From UBA940 sp031547885 (GTDB lineage: Bacteria; Bacteroidota; Bacteroidia; Bacteroidales; Rikenellaceae), in NCBI GenBank assembly GCA_031547885.1, contig JAVBRO010000017.1, forward strand, positions 11,692 through 75,691: DNA of 64,000 nt, in the 5' to 3' direction. This document shows, piece after piece, positions 48,221 through 55,846 of this stretch (the stretch's first letter is position 1; each line of letters starts with the position of its first letter). The notes below the pieces were generated by a model. The model saw only the letters and a program-made list of their open reading frames with translations, was not told where the DNA came from and made no database searches. A program made the translations under genes and the position numbers.

Positions 48221-49675
48221 TTATTCTTCGTAATTCGTAATTCGTAATTCGTAATTGATCTTAATTGGCATTCCCTGTTTTTTCAACTCTTCGCCGATCG
48301 TGCGGATGGCTTCGTAGTGTTCCTGGCCGATGCCGAGCGCGGGCAGGTCTAGTGTGGCGAAAACGTCGTCCGAGGCGAGTTCCTTCGCATCTACGGGGCC
48401 GATTATCATACCGACGGCCGAGGTGTTGTTGGTGATGGGGTCGATCAGGATGAACGAGCCGGTCTGCTTGTTACGCGTGTAGGGGTCGAAGAAAAGCTCC
48501 TTGCCCGTCGTGAAGATCACGCGGCCTATCTCGTTGAGGGACAGGGTTTCGGCATCAGACCGCTCCATGGTGTTGACGTCGACGCGCCAGCGCACGCTGT
48601 CGATACGGGCGCGGGTGGTGTCAGTAGTGTGCTTGATGAAGAACTGTTTCGAGCGATCCATCGGCTCCTCGTCCATCCACACCAGCATCGCCTCGAAGTT
48701 GCGGCCCACCGTCGGCAGGTTGCCCGGATGGACGAGCATCTCTCCGCGCGATATATCTATCTCATCCTCAAGCGTTATTGTGACACACTGCGGCGGAAAA
48801 GCCTCGTCCAGTTCCCCGTCGTAGGTGACGATGCTTTTGACCTTCGAACTTTTGCCCGACGGCAAAGCCATCAGTGTGTCGCCTTTGCGGACGATGCCGC
48901 TCGCCACCTTGCCACTGAAACCGCGGAAATCGAGGTTCGGGCGCAGGACATACTGGATCGGGAAACGAAAATCTTCGAAATTGCGGTCCTGGTCGATTGG
49001 CACGGTCTCGAGGTATTCCAGAAGCGACGGCCCGATGTACCACGGCGTGCGTTCGCTGCGTTCCACCACGTTGTCGCCGTCGAGGGCCGAAAGCGGAATG
49101 CAGGTCACGTCGGGAATGCCCAGCGGAGCCACGAAAGCCATATAGTCTGCTACGATCTCGTCGAACCGCTTCTGGTCGAAATCCACCAGGTCCATCTTGT
49201 TCACCGCCAGCGCCACGTGCCTGATGCCCAGCAGCGAGACCAGGAAAGAGTGGCGCCTCGTCTGTGTGATCACGCCGGTGCGGGCGTCCACCAGGATCAC
49301 CGCGAGGTTCGCAGTCGAACCTCCCGTGATCATGTTGCGCGTGTACTGCTCGTGCCCGGGGGTGTCGGCGATGATGAACTTGCGGTTGTTGGTGCTGAAA
49401 TAGCGGTAGGCCACGTCGATGGTGATGCCCTGTTCGCGTTCGGCCTTCAGGCCGTCGAGCAGCAGGGCGTAGTCGATGTGGTCGCCGGCGTTGCCGATGC
49501 GCTTGCTGTCGCGTTCGAGCGCGTCGAGTTGGTCTTCGTATATCTTTTTGCTGTCGAACAGCAGGCGCCCGATCAGCGTCGATTTGCCGTCGTCGACCGA
49601 TCCGGCCGTCAGCAGCCGCAGAAGGTCTTTCTGCTCGTCCCGGTCGAGGTATTCCTTTATATTTAATGCATTCAT
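48221..49675 (-). CDS. cysN: Sulfate adenylyltransferase subunit 1 (GTPase)
   Basis: 484 residues. EF-Tu-like G domain: GSVDDGKSTLIGRLL (G1), DTPGHEQYTRNM (G3), NKMDLVDF (G4). It drives ATP sulfurylation by CysD. No fused APS kinase. The ATG at 49675 is chosen over a TTG at 49681. The C-terminal residues (INYELRITNYEE) are translated from an AATTCGT short-repeat array, so the native end was probably about 12 residues shorter. The stop lies 4 bp before the sulfotransferase start region, on the same transcript. Confidence 0.94.
   Translation of the reverse strand: MNALNIKEYLDRDEQKDLLRLLTAGSVDDGKSTLIGRLLFDSKKIYEDQLDALERDSKRIGNAGDHIDYALLLDGLKAEREQGITIDVAYRYFSTNNRKFIIADTPGHEQYTRNMITGGSTANLAVILVDARTGVITQTRRHSFLVSLLGIRHVALAVNKMDLVDFDQKRFDEIVADYMAFVAPLGIPDVTCIPLSALDGDNVVERSERTPWYIGPSLLEYLETVPIDQDRNFEDFRFPIQYVLRPNLDFRGFSGKVASGIVRKGDTLMALPSGKSSKVKSIVTYDGELDEAFPPQCVTITLEDEIDISRGEMLVHPGNLPTVGRNFEAMLVWMDEEPMDRSKQFFIKHTTDTTRARIDSVRWRVDVNTMERSDAETLSLNEIGRVIFTTGKELFFDPYTRNKQTGSFILIDPITNNTSAVGMIIGPVDAKELASDDVFATLDLPALGIGQEHYEAIRTIGEELKKQGMPIKINYELRITNYEE
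48227..48258. repeat. AATTCGT array at cysN 3' end
   Basis: Four AATTCGT units read on the - strand as the C-terminal codons of cysN. Confidence 0.8.
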
Positions 49676-49683
49676 AATCAAAA

Positions 49684-49753
49684 TTCAATTATGAATTATG
49701 GATTATAAATTATGAATTAATCTCGTAATTCGTAATTCGTAATTCGTAATTCA
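49684..49753. repeat. ATTATGA/AATTCGT array between cysD and cysN
   Basis: AATTATG units followed by five AATTCGT units fill the whole cysD-cysN gap. Confidence 0.8.
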
Positions 49754-50659
49754 AAAGTAGCCTTCGCGTTTTTTCTGTTCCATGCTACCCTCCTGGTCGA
49801 AGTCTATGACGCGGGTGGTGCGTTCGCTCTTGGTCGTGGTCATCATCTCCTCGACTATCTCCTCGATGGTGGCGGCGTCGCTGCGGACGGCCCCGGTCAG
49901 CGGGTAACATCCGAGAGTGCGGAAACGGACCATCATCGGTTTGGCCTTGGCGGCCATTTCCGGCGGCATGCGGTCGTCGTCGACCATTATCAGGTTGCCG
50001 TCGAGTTCGACGATGGGCCTCTCCTTGGCAAAATATAGCGGCACGATGGGGATGTTCTCGAGGCGGATGTACTGCCACACGTCCAGTTCGGTCCAGTTCG
50101 ACAGGGGGAAGACGCGGATGCTCTCGCCCTTGTGGACGCGGGCGTTGTAGATGTCCCACAGCTCGGGGCGCTGGTTTTTGGGGTCCCATTGGTGGAACTT
50201 GTCGCGGAACGAGAATATGCGCTCCTTGGCGCGGCTCTTCTCCTCGTCGCGGCGCGCGCCCCCGAAAGCGGCATCGAATTTATGCTTGTCCAGCGCGTCG
50301 AGCAGCGCCTTTGTCTTCATCAGGTCGGTGTGCACCTTGCTGCCGTGGGTGAAAGGCCCTACGCCTGCGTTGAAAGCCTCCATGTTGGACTCCACGATCA
50401 GGTTCCAGCCATATTTTTTGGCATATGCGTCGCGGAACTCCACCATTTCGCGGAATTTCCATTTGGAGTCGATGTGCATCAGCGGGAAGGGGACTTTGCC
50501 GGGTGCGAAGGCCTTTTCGGCCAGGCGCACCATGACGGACGAATCCTTGCCGATGGAGTAGAGCATCACCGGGTTCTCGAACTCGGCCGCCACTTCGCGG
50601 ATGATGTTTATCGCCTCCGCCTCGAGTTCCTGCAGGTGGCTCAGTTTGTATTCTGACAT
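49751..50659 (-). CDS. cysD: Sulfate adenylyltransferase subunit 2
   Basis: 302 residues, normal CysD length. PP-loop ATPase: MLYSIGKDSSVMVRLA, FGGARRDEEKSRAKER, IRVFPLSNWTELDVWQYI, and the conserved C-terminal end (SMEQKKREGYF). With CysN forms APS from sulfate and ATP. It lies between cysC and cysN on one strand, so it is part of the PAPS-forming operon. Confidence 0.96.
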   Translation of the reverse strand: MSEYKLSHLQELEAEAINIIREVAAEFENPVMLYSIGKDSSVMVRLAEKAFAPGKVPFPLMHIDSKWKFREMVEFRDAYAKKYGWNLIVESNMEAFNAGVGPFTHGSKVHTDLMKTKALLDALDKHKFDAAFGGARRDEEKSRAKERIFSFRDKFHQWDPKNQRPELWDIYNARVHKGESIRVFPLSNWTELDVWQYIRLENIPIVPLYFAKERPIVELDGNLIMVDDDRMPPEMAAKAKPMMVRFRTLGCYPLTGAVRSDAATIEEIVEEMMTTTKSERTTRVIDFDQEGSMEQKKREGYF

Positions 50660-50679
50660 ATCTTAAAAGTATTTTTATG

Positions 50680-50810
50680 AAAGATGAAAGATGAAAAATG
50701 AAAGATTAATGAGCGGCAGATGCCGCAGGTTTTTATCTTTAATATTATAAAAATCGCAAGCTCCGCTTGCACCACAATCTTTCATCTATCATTTTTCATC
50801 TTTCATTAAA
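50680..50810. repeat. GAAAGATGAAAAAT inverted array between cysC and cysD
   Basis: GAAAGATGAAAGATGAAAAA at the left is mirrored by TCATCTATCATTTTTCATCT at the right, with GCGGCAGATGCCGC and GCAAGCTCCGCTTGC hairpins between. The right arm encodes the last residues (MKDEK) and stop of cysC. Confidence 0.8.
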
Positions 50811-51412
50811 ACTATCCTCGGGAGGATGACATCGATCAGTTTCTGTACGGAATCTTCGACGCTCAGCACGGATGTATCGAGCGCAAGGTCGGGGTTTTCG
50901 GGAGCCTCGAAAGGGGCCGAAACGCCGGTGAATTCGCCGATCTCGCCCCGGCGGGCCTTGGCATAGAGCCCTTTCACGTCGCGGCGTTCGCACTCCTCGA
51001 GCGGGGTGCTGACCCAGACTTCCAGGAAATCGTCCTTACCTATTATGCCTGCCGCCATCTCGCGCAGTTCGCTCGCAGGGCTGATGAACGCGGCGATGGT
51101 GACGATGCCCGTATCGACGAACAGCCGTCCCACTTCGGCGATGCGGCGTATGTTTTCGGTGCGGTCTTCGGGCGAAAAGCCGAGGTTGTTGTTGATACCG
51201 GTGCGGATGTTGTCGCCGTCCAGGATGCGGCACATCACTCCGCGTCGGTGCAGTTCGCGCTCGAGGGCTATGGCTATGGTGCTTTTGCCCGAGCCGCTGA
51301 GCCCCGTGAACCATATCATGATCCCGCGCTGGTTCAGCATGCGCTCCTTGTCCCCGCGCTTCATCATGCGGTCGAAAATGGGCGTAATATTCTTAGGGTT
51401 GGAATTTTGCAT
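50789..51412 (-). CDS. cysC: Adenylylsulfate kinase
   Basis: 207 residues. P-loop GLSGSGKSTIAIALE, LDGDNIRTGINNNLGFSPEDRTENIRRIAEV and FISPASELREMA are APS kinase motifs; the Ser in FISPA is the usual nucleotide-site residue. Phosphorylates APS to PAPS, the sulfo-donor for the sulfotransferase at the other end of the operon. Upstream lies a cluster of TTGTTAA sites. Confidence 0.95.
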   Translation of the reverse strand: MQNSNPKNITPIFDRMMKRGDKERMLNQRGIMIWFTGLSGSGKSTIAIALERELHRRGVMCRILDGDNIRTGINNNLGFSPEDRTENIRRIAEVGRLFVDTGIVTIAAFISPASELREMAAGIIGKDDFLEVWVSTPLEECERRDVKGLYAKARRGEIGEFTGVSAPFEAPENPDLALDTSVLSVEDSVQKLIDVILPRIVLMKDEK

Positions 51413-51432
51413 TGGTAAAGTCGGCCGGTCTG

Positions 51433-51510
51433 TTTAACAGGATTGTTAAGACCACAAGTTTAACAACTTTGTTAACAACATGCAACTTTTCCGCCGGTTA
51501 TTTTTGTTAA
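51433..51510. promoter_or_regulatory. Cluster of TTGTTAA motifs upstream of cysC
   Basis: TTGTTAA at 51443 and 51504, its complement TTTAACAA at 51459, a perfect palindrome TTGTTAACAA at 51469-51478, and a related GTTTAAC at 51432. They sit 20-100 bp upstream of the cysC start; candidate operators. Confidence 0.45.
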
Positions 51511-51671
51511 GAAATGGTGAATAAAACGCTTATGGCAGATAATCAGAGTAATAGACGAGAGATGGTAGATGCCGTTCCCGTCTGATGAAAAACCAGGCCA
51601 CAAATTCACAGACATAACAATTCTTTTCGATTTTGTTGTAATTCACACATATAGGCGGTTGTCGGCAAACT

Positions 51672-51684
51672 AAATTCGTCAAAA
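51672..51684. promoter_or_regulatory. TTTTGACGAATTT site upstream of AraC-type gene
   Basis: AAATTCGTCAAAA; its complement TTTTGACGAAT is shared with the second 21-bp direct repeat at 25392-25402. A following AAAACGGCGTAAAACGGTAAAA is a short direct repeat. Confidence 0.35.
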
Positions 51685-51729
51685 CGGCGTAAAACGGTAA
51701 AAAGCAGGGTTTTTGAAGATAAAAATGCC

Positions 51730-51737
51730 TATTTTTG
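51730..51737 (+). promoter_or_regulatory. -7 box for AraC-type membrane regulator
   Basis: TATTTTTG matches TAnnTTTG. It lies inside the longer candidate reading frame, supporting a start at the ATG at 51761. Confidence 0.45.
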
Positions 51738-51760
51738 TTCTGTTTTTATTTTTCCCCGGC

Positions 51761-52840
51761 ATGGATATTTTTTACGAAAATCTGGCGCATTTTACCCATG
51801 GAATGGCTTTTGCTTTCTTCCTGGCGGCGGCCGTATTCATTAAGAGTTTCAGGAACGACGGACGGCTGTTCAGGTTCCTGTTTCTTGAGATGATCTTCTG
51901 GGCGTTCATCCAACTGAAGGATTTCGGCTACCTGATCCCCGGCTACTGGGACAACGAATACATATCCAACATCCACCTGTCGATCGACCACTGGTGCGTT
52001 CCCACCACGATGCTCCTCTTTTTCGAGATCGTCTCGCCCGGATGGGTCACATGGAAAAAGGCGCTGGCCGTGAGCGTGCCTTCGGTTTTCCTTACCGTGC
52101 TGTATATAGTTCTTCCTTCGGAAGGGGTTTTCCTCGCGGAGTTCGCCTGGTCGGGGCTGCTGGGCCTGTTCGCCATGGTGACCGTTTACATGGCGTCGGC
52201 GCGGTACGACAACTTCATCAAGCGTAATTTTTCTTATCTCGACAACATCAACCTCAAATGGATGCGGTGGGTAATATCGCTGCTGTTTTTGCTGCTGGCG
52301 GTCTGGTCTTTCAAGAGTAACTACCCTACGTGGTTCAACGATGCACTCTACTACATAATTGCGGTAATTATCTGGGGGTTAATATTCTACCACACCATGA
52401 AGCATGAGGTGACGGCGGACGTTCCCGACTATATAAATCCCCTGTCGCATCCCGATGAGGACAATAACGGTTCGACGGCCATGCCGGACGACAAACTCCG
52501 TCTCGAGTCGAAGCTGACGGAAGTCATGACCGGCGATAAGGCGTATCTCGACCCCAAACTGTCGCTTGCCGTCCTTGCACGTATGATAGGTACCAACCGC
52601 ACCTACCTGTCGGGATATATCAACAACTATCTCGAGCTTACTTTCTATGAATACGTGAATTCGTTCCGGGTGTCGGACGCTAAGAGTATGCTCTGCGAGG
52701 ACAAGGATGAGCGCCTTACGATGGAACAGATAGCCGAACGGTGCGGCTTTTACTCCCTCTCCACGTTCAAGCGGTCGTTCCTGAAAGAGACGGGCGCCAC
52801 GCCGGGAAAATACCGGAAAAACGCCAGGTTATCAGACTAA
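51761..52840 (+). CDS. Membrane-anchored AraC-family regulator
   Basis: 359 residues from the ATG at 51761; an ATG at 51725 is an alternative. Six to seven membrane helices fill about residues 1-220, followed by a charged linker (DVPDYINPLSHPDEDNNGS) and a C-terminal AraC/XylS double HTH (LSLAVLARMIGTNRTYLSGYINNYLELTFYEYVNSFRV ... LTMEQIAERCGFYSLSTFKRSFLKETGATPGKYRK). Such proteins bind DNA from the membrane and sense an envelope or extracellular cue. Its target is unknown. It converges on the GNAT gene with a 4-bp overlap. Confidence 0.82.
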   Translation: MDIFYENLAHFTHGMAFAFFLAAAVFIKSFRNDGRLFRFLFLEMIFWAFIQLKDFGYLIPGYWDNEYISNIHLSIDHWCVPTTMLLFFEIVSPGWVTWKKALAVSVPSVFLTVLYIVLPSEGVFLAEFAWSGLLGLFAMVTVYMASARYDNFIKRNFSYLDNINLKWMRWVISLLFLLLAVWSFKSNYPTWFNDALYYIIAVIIWGLIFYHTMKHEVTADVPDYINPLSHPDEDNNGSTAMPDDKLRLESKLTEVMTGDKAYLDPKLSLAVLARMIGTNRTYLSGYINNYLELTFYEYVNSFRVSDAKSMLCEDKDERLTMEQIAERCGFYSLSTFKRSFLKETGATPGKYRKNARLSD

Positions 52841-53688
52841 AAGTCCAGCGCGAGATTAAGATAAGGCGGCTCTCCGCCACGGCTGTTGCGTGCGTAAACC
52901 AGCGCGAAAGGCGTCTGGGCGCACGAACCTGCAACCCCTTCTGCAAGAGAAAATAGCGTCACTTTGTTCTTGTAGTGGTTCCGCAGCGAGTTTATCATAT
53001 CGTCCTGCGGCAGTGCCGATGCGCATTCGATTATCCTGACCGTCCCGTCGTCCGGAAGCGTGAGCGCATAGCCCGGAGGCAGCCCTCCGCCGGTTTTCAT
53101 CACCAGGACCTCCCCGCCCTGTTCGAAAATCTCGTCCAACGCCACTTTTAGGTGCGCTTCCGGCCAGAGAATGGCGTTCCTGCCCTGCCAGAAATGCGTG
53201 CGCAGATTGCTTAAAAGGGCGGCGGCGTTTTCATTCTCCGGCACCGGCTGCCAGAGCGAGGCATCTTTTGCCGCGGCCGGCGCGGGATATTTCCGCATGT
53301 AAAGATATGTCCGCTCCGTGAAACCGAACCGCCCGTAATAATCCCACAGATGGTCTTCGGGCACCAGCGACAGTTCCAGACCGCGTTCGGCGCCGTATCT
53401 GGCGGCTTCTTCCAGAAGGCTGCCCATCAACCCCTGCCTGCGGTGCCCCGGATGAGTCGCACAGGCATAGATGTAGCGCATCGGCCGGTCGCCGCCGCGG
53501 TCCGACCAGACGCACGGAAGCATGAAGAGCATGGCGGTTATCTGTGCGCCTTCGCGTGTGACCAAGCACTCTTCCGGGTCGAAGATGTTCCCGAAAAAGG
53601 TGTCCAGGAAACAGTCGCCGTCGCCGAAAACCAGTTTCCACAGCTCTCTCAGCTGACCCGCGTCATCGTATGCAGCCCTTTGTATCAT
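52837..53688 (-). CDS. GNAT family N-acetyltransferase (Eis-like)
   Basis: 283 residues. The acetyl-CoA site reads ACATHPGHRRQGLMGSLLEEA; the N-terminal half is a canonical GNAT fold and the C-terminal half a second GNAT/SCP2-like region, as in Eis-type enzymes. Acceptor unknown. It overlaps the preceding DUF2156 gene by 4 bp, so the two are co-translated. Confidence 0.8.
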   Translation of the reverse strand: MIQRAAYDDAGQLRELWKLVFGDGDCFLDTFFGNIFDPEECLVTREGAQITAMLFMLPCVWSDRGGDRPMRYIYACATHPGHRRQGLMGSLLEEAARYGAERGLELSLVPEDHLWDYYGRFGFTERTYLYMRKYPAPAAAKDASLWQPVPENENAAALLSNLRTHFWQGRNAILWPEAHLKVALDEIFEQGGEVLVMKTGGGLPPGYALTLPDDGTVRIIECASALPQDDMINSLRNHYKNKVTLFSLAEGVAGSCAQTPFALVYARNSRGGEPPYLNLALDF

Positions 53689-54593
53689 AGTATCTTAGCT
53701 GAGTAAATATCCTCAAGTATGTCGGGGTGGTACGACAGTTTCGCCTGCCTGAGGCCCTCGTCGCCGTTGTCCTCGCCGCGGTTCACCCACTTGTAATCCT
53801 TTGCATATTCCTGCACGAAAAGCCTGTTGATCTGCTGCGAGGCACCCCTTATCTGATGCAGCGACTTCTCGAACAGCACCAGGTAGGTGTCGCCCGCCAG
53901 GGGGCAGCCCGCCGAATAGGCCGCCACTTCCCCGTCCGCACACAGAAGGGCACCGTCAAGTCCCAACGTATCCCACTCTGCGAAGGCTTTTTCGATCGCC
54001 GCCTGTTCCGACAGCAGCATACTGCCTAAATCACCCGCTTCGCGCTGCATCCCGAACCACCGCCTGTTGAAATCGCGGCATTCATCGAGATTCGCCGCTG
54101 TGAGCGGTTCGAAACTCCACCGGAAGTTCTGCTCGAAATAGTTGATGTGGTTGCGCTTGTGCTGCAGTTTGCTGCCTGCGAGCGTGGCAAGTTTTTCGGC
54201 GCTGTAGATGTATTCGCTCTCGCCGCGTTCGGTCCCGAAGACGAAACGCCCGGGAAACCGCTCTTCGAGCATCTTTTTACCGCTCTCCGGTATCTGAAAA
54301 AGCCGGAAAGGACAATCCCTCGCTTCGGCGTAGCGTATCATCTTTTCGATCGCTTCCACCACGTCGCCATCGCCGATAGGGTAGAGGAAATTGTGGCGGC
54401 AGTCGATGTAGGTTTTAACGAGCAGCAGATCCCTGTAGAATTCGATCTGGAACTCGCACGCCTCTTCCCACAGGTAGAGCACCTGGAAACAATAGTTTTG
54501 CCTGCGGGTGGGGTGGCGCCGCAGGAAATCGCCTACAACGCTCCGGTCGGCGGGTTCGATATCGCGGAAATGCAGAGATTCTTCGGAATTCAT
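53685..54593 (-). CDS. DUF2156 (phosphatidylglycerol lysyltransferase C-terminal domain-like) protein
   Basis: 302 residues from MNSEESLHFRDIEPADRS. Two GNAT-like halves: YCFQVLYLWEEACEFQIEFYRDLLLVK and KLQHKRNHINYFEQN followed by DYKWVNRGEDNGDEGLRQAKLSYHPDIL, the hallmark of DUF2156. Relatives transfer aminoacyl groups to lipids or peptides, but this stand-alone form lacks the membrane part of MprF. Translationally coupled to the GNAT gene. Confidence 0.82.
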   Translation of the reverse strand: MNSEESLHFRDIEPADRSVVGDFLRRHPTRRQNYCFQVLYLWEEACEFQIEFYRDLLLVKTYIDCRHNFLYPIGDGDVVEAIEKMIRYAEARDCPFRLFQIPESGKKMLEERFPGRFVFGTERGESEYIYSAEKLATLAGSKLQHKRNHINYFEQNFRWSFEPLTAANLDECRDFNRRWFGMQREAGDLGSMLLSEQAAIEKAFAEWDTLGLDGALLCADGEVAAYSAGCPLAGDTYLVLFEKSLHQIRGASQQINRLFVQEYAKDYKWVNRGEDNGDEGLRQAKLSYHPDILEDIYSAKIL

Positions 54594-54675
54594 GGCGTAA
54601 ATATAAAACTGAAAATCCGATTGCACAAACCGTGCAAAATTCCGCTTCATCCGGTTTCCGAAACAGGAAAAGGGT

Positions 54676-54843
54676 TAAGAGCTTGTTTGGAATTTCCCAA
54701 TCTCGTTCTTTTTTGCCCTTTTTACCCCATTTTTCATCTGAAACTCGTTACATAGGCACCGCTATGCGCCTCATTTCAGATGAAAAATGGAACAAAAATG
54801 GCTGAAAAATAGCTTCGTTGGAAAAATCCAAACAAACTCTAAG
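54676..54843. repeat. Long hairpin element (family G-like), copy 3
   Basis: Outer arms TTAAGAGCTTGTTTGGAATT and AATCCAAACAAACTCTAA pair imperfectly. Inner perfect 17-bp arms CCATTTTTCATCTGAAA (54727-54743) and TTTCAGATGAAAAATGG (54774-54790) enclose a tip with CATAGGCACCGCTATG. The region 54594-54959 otherwise shows no gene. Confidence 0.8.
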
Positions 54844-54958
54844 ACGTTTTACGATCTCAACCCTTTTGCAGCAGACCTTATGTGAATAAATTCCCAACAG
54901 TCTGCCACAAAAGAAACAAACCGCCTGTAAGGGCGGTTTGTCCATTTGATTCATATTT

Positions 54959-55046
<88 letters not shown>

Positions 55047-55264
55047 AAACCTTATATGGCGCCCATTGCATCCACGAAAATACCTCAAACGGCGCATCTT
55101 CAATCCAAGAGCGAATGCAAAACTAAACCAATTTCGCGTATTTACAAAATCATTGCCTTCGAAATTTTGCAACTCCCTGATTTTAGTATAATTTTTGTAA
55201 CTTGCCGTCCGCGACTCCCGACAAACCGACAACAATTGCATTATAAACTTTTACTCTTTTGATT

Positions 55265-55696
55265 ATGAAATCTAAATTTTTACAGGAATTCAAGGATTTC
55301 GCCCTGAAGGGCAACGTCATGGACATGGCCGTGGGTGTTATCATCGGCGGCGCATTCCAGAAGATCATTGCGTCGACCGTCAATGATATTATCATGCCGC
55401 CGATCGGGATGCTCCTGGGCAACACCGATTTCACGAAGCTGGCCCTGACCATCAATCCGACCAAGGTGGCCGCAGGTGCCGAGCCGGTATTGTGGAAATA
55501 CGGCGCGTTCATCCAGACCTGTATCGACTTTGCCATTCTTGCATTCTGCGTCTTCATGCTGGTCAAGGCTATCAACATTCTTAAACGTAAGACCGAGGCC
55601 GCTCCTGCTCCGGCGGCTCCCCCCGCTCCGACCAAAGAAGAGACCCTGCTTACCGAGATCCGCGACATCCTGGCGAAAGACTCCGCGAAAAAGTAA
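55265..55696 (+). CDS. mscL: Large-conductance mechanosensitive channel
   Basis: 143 residues. KFLQEFKDFALKGNVMDMAVGVIIGGAFQKIIASTVNDIIMPPIG is the classic MscL N-terminal amphipathic helix and first pore helix. The second helix is about 79-100, and the C-terminal helix follows an Ala/Pro linker (AAPAPAAPPAPTKEE). Opens as a pressure valve in the inner membrane on osmotic downshock. Single gene with a good terminator; tRNA-Ser lies divergently upstream. Confidence 0.96.
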   Translation: MKSKFLQEFKDFALKGNVMDMAVGVIIGGAFQKIIASTVNDIIMPPIGMLLGNTDFTKLALTINPTKVAAGAEPVLWKYGAFIQTCIDFAILAFCVFMLVKAINILKRKTEAAPAPAAPPAPTKEETLLTEIRDILAKDSAKK

Positions 55697-55718
55697 TCCT
55701 GCTTCCGCTTTCGTAGCA

Positions 55719-55757
55719 ACAACAAAGGCGCCTTTCTGCAGGGCGCCTTTTGTCGTT
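55719..55757 (+). terminator. Terminator after mscL
   Basis: AACAACAAAGGCGCC ... GGGCGCCTTTTGTCGTT hairpin with an 8-base loop and T-rich tail. Confidence 0.85.
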
Positions 55758-55795
55758 TGTTAACCTACGTCGGTTAAAACTATGTAACATAGTGT

Positions 55796-55826
55796 TTTGA
55801 AATGTTGCAATTAGTTTGTATATTTG
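55796..55826 (+). promoter_or_regulatory. Promoter of propeller lipoprotein gene
   Basis: TTTG (55796-55799), 19 bp, TATATTTG (55819-55826): a full match to the Bacteroidetes TTTG-N19-TAnnTTTG consensus, about 14 nt of leader before the ATG at 55847. Confidence 0.75.
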
Positions 55827-55846
55827 GACGCATAACCTCTGACCCT

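Noticed and set aside
48227..49753. CRISPR-like or satellite arrays formed by AATTCGT repeats
   Set aside because: Units are only 7-9 bp with no spacers and no cas genes; they are short tandem repeats.
54748..54954. 68-codon open frame on the - strand next to tRNA-Ser
   Set aside because: It runs through one arm of the long hairpin element at 54676-54843 and has no family features.
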